In this document: positions 35,454-44,295 of the stretch, piece by piece
How positions within the stretch are numbered: the stretch's first letter is position 1
Layout of the letters: each line of letters opens with the position of its first letter
NCBI GenBank assembly: GCA_002727195.1
Contig: PBWH01000028.1
Span: 5,077 to 61,796 of the forward strand
Reading direction: 5' to 3'
DNA length: 56,720 bases
Source: Gemmatimonadota bacterium
Lineage (GTDB): Bacteria > Latescibacterota > UBA2968
The notes under the pieces: generated by a model
The model's database searches: none
Seen by the model: the letters and a program-made list of their open reading frames with translations, nothing else
Told to the model about the DNA's origin: nothing
Translations under genes and position numbers: made by a program

Positions 35454-36299
35454 CTACCTCACATCGCGCCACAGCCAGCGAAGCGTCTCCGGTAGCAGTG
35501 TCCCTCCGTGCAGTCCGGTGTGCTTCCCCTCTCCACCCACGAACTTGTAGTCATACTCCATGAATTCGAGGGCGCTTTCCATCTGCAGGTTGGAGAGCCA
35601 CCAGTCGCCGTGGTTTTTGTTCAGGTCGTTCTTGCCGTCCTGGAGGAAGACGCGAATGGGTTTGGGCTGCGTCTTTCGGATGATCGCGGGATAGACGTGT
35701 CCGCCCCGGATGTTGACGAAGCTGCCGATGTGGCTGACGACCTTGCGGAAAGCGTCGGGCCGCTCCCACGCGACGGTGAAGGAACAGATGCCGCCTGAGC
35801 TGGAGCCGCATATGGCACGTCGCTCAGGGTCGTCGGTAAGGTTGTGGGTCCTGGAGACCTCGGGAAGGATTTCTTCGAGCAGAAAGCGTGCGTAGGTATC
35901 GCCAAGCGAGTCGTATTCGACGCTTCGGTTGTTCTTCTGTTGACCTTGTTCCGGTAGCTCGTCACCGACGTGGCCGGGATCGATGAAGATGCCGACCGTG
36001 ACGGGCATCTCGCCCTTGTGGATCAGGTTGTCGAAGACGACGGGAAAGCGATAGGCGCCGTCTTCCTTGATGGCGCCGCCGCCGTCCTGGACGACCATGA
36101 CGCAAGCAGGTTGGGATGCATCATACTGGGCTGGGGTGTAGACCCAGTATTTGCGGATGGTGCCAGGGTAGATCTGGCTCTTCCCGATGTGCTCCGTTAG
36201 CTCTCCCTGAGGGACGCCGCCCTGGCGGAAGGAGTCCGGGAGGTAGGTGTAGAGGCCGGAGTCGTCGCGGTCTTTGTCTCGGGTTCGTCGTGATGGCAT
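35454..36299 (-). CDS. Enterochelin-esterase-like alpha/beta hydrolase
   Basis: 281 residues, ATG 36299. Triad: Ser in [12 protein letters not shown], Asp in LQDGKNDLN, His in GKHTGLHGG. The region VMVVQDGGG forms the oxyanion part. The fold and motif spacing match the IroE/Fes and trehalose mycolyl-esterase-like D group, which hydrolyse esters of large small-molecule or sugar substrates. No signal peptide. It stands convergent with the glycosyltransferase gene. Likely substrates here would be acylated sugars, by context only. Confidence 0.87.
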   Translation of the reverse strand: MPSRRTRDKDRDDSGLYTYLPDSFRQGGVPQGELTEHIGKSQIYPGTIRKYWVYTPAQYDASQPACVMVVQDGGGAIKEDGAYRFPVVFDNLIHKGEMPVTVGIFIDPGHVGDELPEQGQQKNNRSVEYDSLGDTYARFLLEEILPEVSRTHNLTDDPERRAICGSSSGGICSFTVAWERPDAFRKVVSHIGSFVNIRGGHVYPAIIRKTQPKPIRVFLQDGKNDLNKNHGDWWLSNLQMESALEFMEYDYKFVGGEGKHTGLHGGTLLPETLRWLWRDVR

Positions 36300-36386
36300 A
36301 AGTGTCCTGTGTGGGGCAACCGATCAGCCTGAGTGACCTCGTCGACGATCGGGTGCGGCCTCATTCGAAGGACGCACAGAGCTGGT

Positions 36387-36440
36387 CGTATCGAAGGGCG
36401 ATCGGTGTCATCCACTGGCTGATAGGAGTCCTTCGATACG
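36387..36440. repeat. Inverted repeat, 11-bp arms
   Basis: cgtatcgaagg (36387-36397) and ccttcgatacg (36430-36440), separated by 32 bases, in the gap between two minus-strand genes. The core tcgtatcga also occurs in the dispersed repeat at 53389, so this may be a degenerate member of that family. The rest of 36300-36489 has no gene. Confidence 0.5.
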
Positions 36441-36489
36441 CCCGCCGACACTGTCGCAGGCTACTCAGGATGCGCGTGTTTGGCCGGAA

Positions 36490-37692
36490 CTATAGTGCGA
36501 ACATCGAACGGTTTGAAATCCCGCAGGGATACTTCTCGTCCATAAAGCCGCCAAGATACTGGGCGGTGCGTCCTGCGGGTGACGTCCCCTCGTAGTAGGC
36601 CGTGAACGAAGTGTTGAAGTCCGCAAGCCACTGACGGCTGGCTTCCTTTGAGTCTTTGGCGACAATGTAGGCGTTGTTGAAGATGCCGTTCTCCTTCAAG
36701 CCCGTTCCGCCCGCTTCTTTTAGCCGGCTGTCTATTGTACCGAGGATCGCGCCGGCATCATCTCCACCCACCCCGCTGACCATCACTTCGCGAACACCCG
36801 AGCGATCAAAGGATGCCCACGAGGCGAATCCGTCGATGACTTCGCTCGAGCGGTTGATCGTGATGTCGTTGCCGACGATGCAGCGAGGCTGTGGCTCGAC
36901 GATCCCGTCGAGGTTGGGGATTCGAGAGACCGGGTAGATCTTGCCCGCAGGCAGGTTGTCACCGTAATAGTCGGCCATCACGGCCTTGAGCGTGTCGATG
37001 CGCGCCCAGGTCTCGGCCGGGTTGTTGTCGATGGCGACGAGGATCTCCATCCACATCGTGCTGGCCTTGAAATCGATGCCCTTCTCGGCCATCGGCTTCT
37101 CATACTGCTCGATCAGCACGAACTCCATTTCCCGCTTCAGGTCATCGCCCAGGGTGGTAACCGTGTTCCCGTTGGCGTCCTTGTGCATCACGGATGCGCC
37201 GCTGGGCTGCACGTCCTGCCACTCGCCGTAGTCGATTGTGCCGCCGTTTATGGAGACCGACTCACCGCGGACGGCTTTGATCTGGATTTCGAACAGGGCG
37301 GCGGGATCAGGGAAGCCTTCCGGATGCGTGAAGCGGGCCATTCTGTTTGAGCGGAGATGGTGGCCGGTGACGGCGGCGATCATGGGGCCGTAGATGGCGT
37401 TGTAGCTGTTTTTGTAGTCGTCGCAGGCGTCGTAGCCGCCTGCGGGTGTCGTCCAGAGGACGTCGGTTTTGTAGACGTCGCCCCAGTTGGCGCCACCTTT
37501 GACGAGTCCGGCGTTCAGGTTCTCGATCGTGCCGAACCATTCGGATCCGAGTTCGCCGGCGTATTGGGTGCCGACGTTGCCGCTGGGTTCGATGTGGTGA
37601 ACGACGGTTTTGTCGTCGTAGGTGACGACGGTCTGGGTGGTGCTGGAGAAGATGCCGATCGGGTTGTAGCGGATGATATCGACTTTTGCCAT
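36490..37692 (-). CDS. Protein with two RidA/YjgF-like domains (tentative)
   Basis: 400 residues, ATG 37692 with GAGGA upstream. The N-terminal half (about 10-150) and C-terminal half (about 255-395) each show RidA-like landmarks: a beta strand leading to LNAGLVKGGANWGDVYKTDVL and DSRLKEAGGTGLKENGIFNNAYIV, then SNRMARFTHPEGFPDPAALFEIQIKAV and GRTAQYLGGFMDEKYPCGISNRSMF. RidA proteins hydrolyse enamine/imine intermediates as trimers; the tandem form would supply two subunits in one chain. The conserved Arg of RidA is not clearly placed in either half. The function is therefore uncertain. Confidence 0.5.
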   Translation of the reverse strand: MAKVDIIRYNPIGIFSSTTQTVVTYDDKTVVHHIEPSGNVGTQYAGELGSEWFGTIENLNAGLVKGGANWGDVYKTDVLWTTPAGGYDACDDYKNSYNAIYGPMIAAVTGHHLRSNRMARFTHPEGFPDPAALFEIQIKAVRGESVSINGGTIDYGEWQDVQPSGASVMHKDANGNTVTTLGDDLKREMEFVLIEQYEKPMAEKGIDFKASTMWMEILVAIDNNPAETWARIDTLKAVMADYYGDNLPAGKIYPVSRIPNLDGIVEPQPRCIVGNDITINRSSEVIDGFASWASFDRSGVREVMVSGVGGDDAGAILGTIDSRLKEAGGTGLKENGIFNNAYIVAKDSKEASRQWLADFNTSFTAYYEGTSPAGRTAQYLGGFMDEKYPCGISNRSMFAL

Positions 37693-37787
37693 TTAGTCCT
37701 CTGGGTTTGCGAATGGGTACGTATGCGGTCAGTGGTCAACGAACGGATGTAGTCGGCGCTGTATCTGCGCAGACGTGAAGTCTGCGG

Positions 37788-38642
37788 TTACGATACGAGC
37801 GCTTCCACCTCCTTCATGAATTGGATGTTGTCGCGGACTTTTTCTTCCTGGGTGGCTTCGCTCGAGAAGTCTTCGAAGCTGAGCCAACCGTCGTAGCCGA
37901 CGGACTTGAGCGAGCGAACCAGGAACTCGAAGTCGACACAGCCGTCTCGCATCGGGGCGGACTCGTTCTTCCACTTTCTCGCGTAGGGGGCCTCAGCCGG
38001 ATCGGCGGCCCAGCGGCCGTTCTTGATGTGGACGTGGGCCAGGTAGGGGCCGAGCATTTCGAACACCATCTGGTAGTGCTCGTAGCCCTCGTGTACCATG
38101 TTGCCCGCGTCGTGGATGACGCCGACGAAGTCTGGCGAGAAGTTGGAAGCGAGCTGGAAGGCCAGGCTGGCAGATGTGGTGATGTTGCCTGGATGGGTCT
38201 CCATCACTGCTTTGACGCCGAACTGTTTCGAGAGCTGCTGGATACGGCCGAAGTGGCCGATGCACTCCTCGAAGAGTTCCGGATACGGTCGGGAACCATC
38301 GTAACCGAGGGAATTTACCCGAAGCGATCCGGCGCCGAGGATTTTGGCGACCTGCATCATCCGACCGACGCCGTCATACTGGTCGCAGCGCAGGTATGAG
38401 CCGAGGCTGGCGGCCCTGATGTCCATCTCAGCCATCATGTCGGCGATTTCCTGGAATTGTTCGTCAGACCAGGTGGCCTGGAGGGTGCAGCGATTGCCCT
38501 TCCAGTAGCCGGGGGGCGAGGTGTCGCCATCGTCGGTTGTGACGCGCCACTCGACACCCGTGTAGCCGGCGTCTTTGAGCTGCTTGAGGGTTTCGCGGGG
38601 GGTGGTTTCGGGTTGTCCGACGGTGAAGCAGGCGTATTCCAA
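37788..38642 (-). CDS. Sugar phosphate isomerase/epimerase (xylose-isomerase-like TIM barrel)
   Basis: 284 residues with probable TTG start at 38642. TIM-barrel strands and metal-binding positions are readable: GVEWRVT near residue 30, AVMETHPGNI (Glu, His), GVIHDAGNM (Asp), HVHIKNG (His), CVDFEFLVRSL and GWLSFEDFSS (Glu). This is the IolE/UxuA-like barrel family that isomerises or epimerises sugars and inositols with a divalent metal. It follows the nucleotidyltransferase and galacturonokinase-like genes on the same strand. Exact sugar unknown. Confidence 0.88.
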   Translation of the reverse strand: MEYACFTVGQPETTPRETLKQLKDAGYTGVEWRVTTDDGDTSPPGYWKGNRCTLQATWSDEQFQEIADMMAEMDIRAASLGSYLRCDQYDGVGRMMQVAKILGAGSLRVNSLGYDGSRPYPELFEECIGHFGRIQQLSKQFGVKAVMETHPGNITTSASLAFQLASNFSPDFVGVIHDAGNMVHEGYEHYQMVFEMLGPYLAHVHIKNGRWAADPAEAPYARKWKNESAPMRDGCVDFEFLVRSLKSVGYDGWLSFEDFSSEATQEEKVRDNIQFMKEVEALVS

Positions 38643-38730
38643 GGTGTGTCCTGGGTTTGGTGTGTGCTTGTAGACGAGTGGTTATGTGTCCGGGTGATCG
38701 AAAAACGATGCGCGGCCGTGAAGACCGCGG

Positions 38731-39489
38731 TTACGGGGAATCGAGGAGTTTCCTGGCCTCTGCGAGATTGTCGTGGTTGCCGATGTCGAGGATGGTACCC
38801 TCGATGCGGTGGGCGTAGACCGGGATTCTTGTGTACAGCCACTCGACGATCTGACCCGGGGAGTCGCCGGTCAGGCCGGGCTTGTCTTTGCCATCCTCGA
38901 GGTATGCCGGGATCTGTGGCAGAGATGCTTTTGGGTAGATGTAAATCGGTGGGACGACCCAGTTCGATTTGGGTTCGGGTGGCTTTTCGATGAAGTCGAC
39001 GAGACGGTCGTCGTCGTCCAGGATCGCGTTGCCCCGTTTCTTCAGGTCCTCGACGTCTTCCTCGTGGCGTACGCAGATGTGGAACGCTTCGTTGCACTTC
39101 CAGGTCTTGACGACGTCGTGGAGTGAGAACTGAAGGATGTTGTCGGCGGCCGTCACGAGCAGGTCGTCTTCGATGCCTTCCGATTCCAACACGAACTGCA
39201 GATCCGGGATCGCTCCCAGTCGGTCGTCCGCAGAAGTGGTGCCGTCATCGTGAATTTTCGTCGACCAGATGTCACCCACACCCGACTCGTTCATCCACGT
39301 CTCGAAGTGAGAGGCGAATTTGTGGTTGGTCACCAGGTGGATCGCATCGATATCCGGGATCTCACGCAGCTGATCGATCAGGTGATCGAGGATGGTCTTT
39401 CCCGCAAGCTCGAGTAGCGGCTTGGGGAAGTTCTCTGTGAGCGGATAGAGGCGCGTGGCGTATCCGGCGGCCAGGATGATGGCTTTCAT
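38731..39489 (-). CDS. Sugar-1-phosphate nucleotidylyltransferase
   Basis: 252 residues, ATG 39489. The N-terminal signature IILAAGYATRLYPLTENFPKPLL is the nucleotide-binding loop of the RmlA/GalU-type family. LVTAADNIL carries the metal-binding Asp, and VDFIEKPPEPKS matches the sugar-binding segment. The enzyme activates a sugar-1-phosphate to an NDP-sugar. Its neighbour upstream is a galacturonokinase-like GHMP kinase, whose product would be a uronate-1-phosphate. The pair could therefore make a nucleotide uronate (inference); gap about 67 bases. Confidence 0.9.
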   Translation of the reverse strand: MKAIILAAGYATRLYPLTENFPKPLLELAGKTILDHLIDQLREIPDIDAIHLVTNHKFASHFETWMNESGVGDIWSTKIHDDGTTSADDRLGAIPDLQFVLESEGIEDDLLVTAADNILQFSLHDVVKTWKCNEAFHICVRHEEDVEDLKKRGNAILDDDDRLVDFIEKPPEPKSNWVVPPIYIYPKASLPQIPAYLEDGKDKPGLTGDSPGQIVEWLYTRIPVYAHRIEGTILDIGNHDNLAEARKLLDSP

Positions 39490-39556
39490 ATCGTCATCTA
39501 TTTCTCATGCTGTTGGCTTAAATCTCGAGAATCTAGGATCGGGAGTCTTCTGACCC

Positions 39557-40756
39557 TCAATCCTCAATAATACTGGCTCCGTCAGCAGGATGGCAGATCA
39601 GGACGCCGTCGGATTGGGCGGCTTGTTCGGGCTGTTTCTTCGTATACTCCAGAGCGACTTGCTCAGCGGCAGATTCTGCTTTGTCCGGTTCCACGAGCGC
39701 GATGCTACAGCCGCGGAAGCCGCCGCCACTGAAGCGGGCACCCAGGACGCCATCGGTTTCGATCAGGATGTTGTAGAGGTCGATCAGTGGTTCGGAGCCG
39801 CTCTCGTAATTCTCGATCGAGCTTCGTCCGGATTCGGAGATCAAGTCACCGAAGCGCAAGAGATCGCCGGCTTTCCAGGCGTCTACGCCTTGCTCGACCC
39901 GAGCTGACTCCGTGAAGAAGTGTTCCGCACGTTTGGCAGGATCTCCGTTCAGGTTGCCCTTATGCTCCTGATACTCCTCTGGAGTGATGTTCCCAAGAAG
40001 GGGAGCATCGTCCGCTCGACCGATGGCTTGCAGGAGTGATTCCGCCGCTTCTCGGCATTCGTCGACACGGGTGTTGTACCCTGTCGACACCAGTGCGTCC
40101 TTAACGCCCGAGTAAGCCACCAGGATTGTGTAGGGCGGCATCGACTCGGGCTGGGGCACAAGCTCGTGAGAAACCGTTTTGCAGTCCAGGACTGTGAGGT
40201 GCCTGTGCCGTGACAGGATGATCGCCGACTGGTCGAGGATCCCGTTTCGCAGCCCGAGATACTCGTTCTCGATCAGTCGATCGAGCTCGATGTTCTCGTC
40301 TGGGGTCACGGACACGTTGTTGACCGCTTCGAACGCCATCAAGTAAGCGACTCCTACTGCGGCGGAGGAACTCAGGCCTCCCTCGTTGATCTGACCCGTC
40401 GTGTATCCGACAATGCCCTGATTCAGGTCGTGCCCCGATGCGGTCAGCGCTTCGACCGCACCGCAGGCGTAGTTTCCCCAGGATGTATCGTCCTTAGGCG
40501 GCACGTCGTCGAGCGAGAACTGGATTTCACCCTCGAATAGGTCGCTGGCGAGCTTGACGTCTCCGGAGCCTGATGGCGCAAAGGTAAGATACACGGCTCG
40601 ATCAATGGCCATCGCGGTGACCGGGCCCAGCTGATGGTCGATGTGCGCGCCTATCGGGCAGATGCGGTAGGGCGACCTGACGACCTGGATCGAATCGGGA
40701 TCAGCGCCGTAGCGGGAAGTGAGTTCTGATCTTAGTTTGTCTGGATTGAAAGGCAA
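39557..40756 (-). CDS. GHMP kinase, galacturonokinase/galactokinase-like
   Basis: 399 residues from a TTG start at 40756. In-frame codons further upstream run into the divergent amidohydrolase gene at 40892 and into gacacggataacacgg repeat sequence, so they are not used. The galactokinase signature is VRSPYRICPIGAHIDHQLG, the ATP loop is INEGGLSSSAAVGVAYL, and motif 3 is GARFSGGGFRGCSIA. As I recall them, plant galacturonokinase (GALAK) carries nearly the same SPYRICP-GAHIDH, YLGLRNGILDQSAI and SSIENYE-G-EPLI-LY blocks, while bacterial GalK has GEHTDY. The expected product is therefore D-galacturonate 1-phosphate, though galactose remains possible. Confidence 0.82.
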   Translation of the reverse strand: MPFNPDKLRSELTSRYGADPDSIQVVRSPYRICPIGAHIDHQLGPVTAMAIDRAVYLTFAPSGSGDVKLASDLFEGEIQFSLDDVPPKDDTSWGNYACGAVEALTASGHDLNQGIVGYTTGQINEGGLSSSAAVGVAYLMAFEAVNNVSVTPDENIELDRLIENEYLGLRNGILDQSAIILSRHRHLTVLDCKTVSHELVPQPESMPPYTILVAYSGVKDALVSTGYNTRVDECREAAESLLQAIGRADDAPLLGNITPEEYQEHKGNLNGDPAKRAEHFFTESARVEQGVDAWKAGDLLRFGDLISESGRSSIENYESGSEPLIDLYNILIETDGVLGARFSGGGFRGCSIALVEPDKAESAAEQVALEYTKKQPEQAAQSDGVLICHPADGASIIED

Positions 40757-40891
40757 GGAACCGCGGAAGACACGGATAACACGGAGGGGAGAGATCATCA
40801 GGCCCGTGCCGGAAATCGGTCCCATCTCCCTTCGAAGCTTTGGCGTCCGCAAGATAGGTATCCGCCAAGGGCGAATCAAGGAATGCTGTAG

Positions 40892-41734
40892 ATGAACCTT
40901 ACTGAAATCAGATCGAATCTGAAGGCGCCGTGGCCGGTGCTTGATTGTCACGTGCATCCTTTGGATTGTTTCGGGATGTACAACGTCAAAACCCCTGAAG
41001 AGGATGCGGAGAAGCTGGTGGCGTCAGCGAAGCGATCGAGTGTGGAGAAGATGGTGTTGTTCTCGCTCCACCGATCGACGCCGCGTGAGCCCACGATGAG
41101 TCAGTGCAAAGAGGCGAATGACTGGGCGATGGCGATGACCGAGGCGCAGCCGGACGTGTTTCTGCCGTTCTGCTATGTGAACCCGATGTATCCGACGCAG
41201 TCCGTCGAGGAGATTGATCGCTGCGTGGGGGAAGAGAAGATGTGCGGGGTGAAGTTGTGGGTGGCCCGACGGGCGACGGACAAAGGGTTGGATCCGATCC
41301 TGGAGAAGGCCATCGAAGCGGATGTGCCGATCCTCCAGCACGCGTGGATCAAGACGACGGGCAACCTCGAGGGTGAGTCGTTCCCAGCGGACGTCGCTGA
41401 TCTGGCGAAGCGACACCCGGCTGCGCGGATCATCATGGCGCATCTGAACGGGATCGGGCTGCGCGGGATCGAGGACATCGTCGACGCGGAGAACGTGGTG
41501 GTCGATGTGTCCGGAGGCGATCCGGAATCGAATATCGTGGAGATCGCGGTCGCGCGACTGGGCCACGAGCGGGTGGTTTACGGGTCGGACGCCCCGATCC
41601 GTCACTTCGCGCTCTGTCTGCAGAAGGTGATGGCCACCTTGTTAACGGATGCGGAGAAGCGTGACATCTGCTGGAACAACGTGGTCCGCCTGCTCCCGGA
41701 TTGGGCAAACGTCGAGCCACAGGAGGTCGCGTGA
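40892..41734 (+). CDS. Amidohydrolase-family metal-dependent hydrolase
   Basis: 280 residues, ATG 40892, divergent from the kinase gene. It is a compact amidohydrolase_2 barrel: DCHVHP (His20, His22), a later His in LQHAWIK, another in MAHLNGIG, and the metal-binding Asp233 in YGSDAP. Such enzymes act on lactones, decarboxylate or deaminate small acids; 2-pyrone-4,6-dicarboxylate lactonase and uronate-related lactonases belong here. The stop overlaps the next start (TGATG), so the two products are made together. Confidence 0.88.
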   Translation: MNLTEIRSNLKAPWPVLDCHVHPLDCFGMYNVKTPEEDAEKLVASAKRSSVEKMVLFSLHRSTPREPTMSQCKEANDWAMAMTEAQPDVFLPFCYVNPMYPTQSVEEIDRCVGEEKMCGVKLWVARRATDKGLDPILEKAIEADVPILQHAWIKTTGNLEGESFPADVADLAKRHPAARIIMAHLNGIGLRGIEDIVDAENVVVDVSGGDPESNIVEIAVARLGHERVVYGSDAPIRHFALCLQKVMATLLTDAEKRDICWNNVVRLLPDWANVEPQEVA

Positions 41735-42483
41735 TGGTCGTCGATGTGGCCGCATTCACCGGTGCGTGGCCAACGCATCCCGTAAACGGACGCCTGGATG
41801 ACGTGGTCGGCGGTCTTCAGCGCGTCGGTGTCGATCGCATCCTGGTCTCCCCACTCGATGCCGTCTGGTGTCGAAATCCGCATCTCTACAACGGATCTCT
41901 GTATCGTGCATGCGAAGGGCGGGACGAACTACTTCCCGTTCCCGTGGTCGACCCGTCGATCGGGATCTGGAAGGACGAGCTGGGAGAGGCTGCTGAGGCC
42001 GGTGTTCAGGCGATTCGCCTTCTCCCGAACTATCACGACTATTCGCTCGGTGAAGGCGATGCCTTTTGGGACGCCGTCAGCGAGCACGGTTTCGTCACGA
42101 TCGTCCAGACTCGGATGGAGGATCCTCGTCGTCAGCATCCCAAGTCGGTGGTAGAGGATGTCCCTGTAAAGAATATCCTGGACCTGGCCGATCGCCGACG
42201 TGACATCAGGTTCGTGATCGGCGGGGCGCGAACTGCAGAGATCCGGACTGCCAGTGAGGCATTGAAGGAGCAGTCAAACCTGTATGCGGACGTGTCTCAG
42301 GCAGATGGGTTGGATGCGGTCAGGATACTGGTCGGGAAAGGGCTGATGGAGAGGCTCTTGTTCGGGTCACACGCGCCGCTGTTTATTCCGGAAGCGGCTA
42401 TGGCGCGGGTGGTGACGGATTTGGAGGATGAGGTGGTGGAGGTGGTGCTGGAGGGGAATGCGGGCAAATTGCTGAGCGTATGA
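41734..42483 (+). CDS. Amidohydrolase-fold protein lacking metal ligands (likely pseudoenzyme)
   Basis: 249 residues, ATG 41734 (TGATG overlap) with AGGAGG upstream; in-frame codons before it lie inside the neighbouring gene. The fold follows the preceding protein (RILVSPLDAVW, AIRLLPNYHDY, LYADVSQADG, LLFGSHAPLF) but the metal-binding HxH at the first strand is absent (VVDVAAFTGAWP). The terminal Asp of the GSDAP motif is His213 (GSHAP). It probably cannot bind the usual metal centre and may be a structural or regulatory partner of the active paralogue, with which it is translationally coupled. Confidence 0.78.
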   Translation: MVVDVAAFTGAWPTHPVNGRLDDVVGGLQRVGVDRILVSPLDAVWCRNPHLYNGSLYRACEGRDELLPVPVVDPSIGIWKDELGEAAEAGVQAIRLLPNYHDYSLGEGDAFWDAVSEHGFVTIVQTRMEDPRRQHPKSVVEDVPVKNILDLADRRRDIRFVIGGARTAEIRTASEALKEQSNLYADVSQADGLDAVRILVGKGLMERLLFGSHAPLFIPEAAMARVVTDLEDEVVEVVLEGNAGKLLSV

Positions 42484-42600
42484 CCGCCGTGTGTTCGAGT
42501 AGGCCTGGACGGAGTCCAGGGCGTATCAAGAACCAGGCATATGCGTTTCTGTAAACTGGCTTCTCGAGTAGCGGCCCTCTGGGCCGCTACTCGAAGACAC
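42484..42600. repeat. Dispersed palindromic repeat, copy A
   Basis: Begins right at the end of the amidohydrolase-fold gene. The left part (ccgccgtgtgttcgagtag) is identical to the start of copy B at 53389, and the end (ctactcgaagac) also matches. Inside it is a long hairpin, gagtagcggccc / gggccgctactc, with a TCT loop. Length about 117 bases. The rest of the gap up to 42758 shows no gene. Confidence 0.8.
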
Positions 42601-42758
42601 GGTTCAACTACCGTACCATTAGCAATCCCGACTACATTCAACGATCTACCAAAACGCGATTGAAAGAGGCTAGTCAGTACTCCGCACCGTTTTGCACAAT
42701 ACCTGCTCTCATCTCTTGTCATGGCCATTGACAGGCTTGCTGCAGAAAGGACACACCT

Positions 42759-43694
42759 TTGGTATCACTCGCTCTGATCGGCTGCGGTTCTCATTGCCGC
42801 GGCAACCACGCACCCGCTCTCGCTCAATACGCAAAGGACTATCCGGATCGCATGGCGCTGGCCGCGGTTTGTGATCTGGACTGTGAACGGGCGGAAGGAT
42901 TCGCAAGCGAATACGGGTTCGCCAACGTCTACACGGACTACGTCGAGATGCTGGAGAAGGAGCAGTTGGACGGGGTGGTGGCCGTGATGCCGATCGAGTT
43001 GACGGCGGGGGTGGCGGTCGATCTGTTGAAGCGGGGGATGCCGACGACGGTGGAGAAACCGATGGGGTATACGCTCGATGAGGTGCGTGAGATCCTCAGA
43101 ACGGCGGAGGAGACGGGGACGGCGAATATGGTTTCGGTGAATCGGCGATTCGAGCCGTTGCTACGTCGCGGGGTGGACTGGGTGAGAGGGCAAGGTCCGA
43201 TCCGGTATGTGCGGGCGTCGATCCTGCGTCACAATCGGAGGGAGGACTTCTTCGTGTCGGGGACCGGGATCCATTGCATTGATATGCTTCGAGAGATCGG
43301 GGGCGAGTTCGCGAGTTATGAGATGAAGATGCTGCAGGGAGATACGCCTTGGTATCACGTCGACGTCGATTACGCGTCAGGGGCGTCGGCGACGCTCGAT
43401 ATTCTGACTTCGGATGGGAGTGTGGAGGAGGGGTACGAGATTTACGGGGAAGGATATCGCCTCGATGCGCGCGTCGAGGGATCGAGCGATCCGCATCTTT
43501 TATGCTGGAAGGATAATGAGCTGGTGGTGGAGGAGCGGCCGGCGGCGAATGAGCCATCCTTTATCCGGCTGGGGCCGTATGCAGAGACACACGAGTTTGT
43601 GACGGCACTGGAGGAGGGGCGGGCGCCTTGGCCGTCGGTGAAGGAGGTATTCCCGTCGGTGGAAGTGGCGTATACGCTGGACCCGTCTAAGTAA
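42759..43694 (+). CDS. Gfo/Idh/MocA family oxidoreductase
   Basis: 311 residues, TTG start at 42759 with GAAAGG eight bases upstream. The N-terminal Rossmann motif is ALIGCGSHCRGNH, followed by an acidic strand end (AVCDLD). The family EKP motif is TVEKPMGYT, and the catalytic region is VSGTGIHCIDMLRE with its His. The C-terminal half is the mixed beta-sheet substrate domain. Such enzymes oxidise or reduce sugars, inositols and dihydrodiols with NAD(P). It stands downstream of the amidohydrolase pair and convergent with the cold-shock gene. Confidence 0.9.
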   Translation: MVSLALIGCGSHCRGNHAPALAQYAKDYPDRMALAAVCDLDCERAEGFASEYGFANVYTDYVEMLEKEQLDGVVAVMPIELTAGVAVDLLKRGMPTTVEKPMGYTLDEVREILRTAEETGTANMVSVNRRFEPLLRRGVDWVRGQGPIRYVRASILRHNRREDFFVSGTGIHCIDMLREIGGEFASYEMKMLQGDTPWYHVDVDYASGASATLDILTSDGSVEEGYEIYGEGYRLDARVEGSSDPHLLCWKDNELVVEERPAANEPSFIRLGPYAETHEFVTALEEGRAPWPSVKEVFPSVEVAYTLDPSK

Positions 43695-43735
43695 GTACGT
43701 GGTAGCGTTCCCAGGCTGGAGCCAAGGAACGAGAT

Positions 43736-43775
43736 ACGAAAAAGGGCGCTATCTCGCAATGAGAAAGCGCCCTTT
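43736..43775 (-). terminator. Intrinsic terminator of the cold-shock gene
   Basis: aaagggcgct (43741-43750) pairs with agcgcccttt (43766-43775), plus an inner TCTC/GAGA stem. On the minus strand it ends in a run of five T (43741 side), suiting the minus-strand cold-shock gene. It also lies between the convergent oxidoreductase and cold-shock genes. Confidence 0.85.
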
Positions 43776-43793
43776 GTGCGTCAATAAAGACGC

Positions 43794-43994
43794 TTACTTC
43801 TTGGTGACGTTCGAAGCCTGGAGACCCTTCGGGCCCTGCGTGATCTCGAACTCGACAGTCTCACCTTCGGTCAGGGACTTGAAGCCATCACCCTGAATAG
43901 CGGAGAAGTGGACGAAAACGTCCTCGCCACCATCCTGCTCGATGAAGCCGAAGCCTTTGCTGTCGTTAAACCACTTGACGGTACCTTCTGCCAA
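43794..43994 (-). CDS. Cold-shock protein (CspA family)
   Basis: 66 residues, TTG start at 43994 with an AGGGTGGTG stretch upstream. It is a single cold-shock domain with the nucleic-acid-binding motifs [10 protein letters not shown] (RNP1) and DVFVHFSAI (RNP2). It binds single-stranded RNA/DNA and may act as an RNA chaperone and antiterminator. The leader is at least 120 bases long and carries a terminator-like hairpin at 44057-44092, suggesting attenuation. Confidence 0.95.
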   Translation of the reverse strand: MAEGTVKWFNDSKGFGFIEQDGGEDVFVHFSAIQGDGFKSLTEGETVEFEITQGPKGLQASNVTKK

Positions 43995-44119
43995 CGCGTT
44001 TCACCACCCTTCGTGCAGTAAATCCGGTACAAATTCAGCTTCAGACAGAAGAGCACAAAAAAAGGCAAGAACCTAATGCTCTGATCCTTGCCAAACCGTC
44101 TTTTACCAGGCTGATTGTA
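43995..44119 (-). promoter_or_regulatory. Cold-shock mRNA leader with intrinsic-terminator hairpin
   Basis: On the minus strand the leader contains GGCAAGGA (44092-44085) pairing with TTCTTGCC (44071-44064, one G-U), followed by a run of seven T (44063-44057), about 62 bases before the start codon. A -10-like TACAAT sits at 44119-44114, without a clear -35. This arrangement resembles an attenuator. The stretch 44120-44295 has no recognised gene. Confidence 0.6.
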
Positions 44120-44295
44120 ACAGGAAACAGAAAACCAATATGTTGCTCTTAGCACAAACCTACTCTAGCATGACCTTGCAGTCAAGCAGGAATTGTAATT
44201 CTCCCGTGAATTTTGCCGTATCTAAATGTTGAAATCTGCATCGCTTTCGCCGCGCACGCCGAAGAAATGGACCGTTGAAGACGCCACACGAATAG

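Noticed and set aside
40757..40957. N-terminal extension of the galacturonokinase-like protein
   Set aside because: It runs through dispersed-repeat sequence and into the divergent amidohydrolase gene; family similarity begins only after TTG 40756.
42601..42758. Searched for a small gene or RNA before the oxidoreductase gene
   Set aside because: No start with RBS, no stable hairpin or tRNA-like fold seen by eye.
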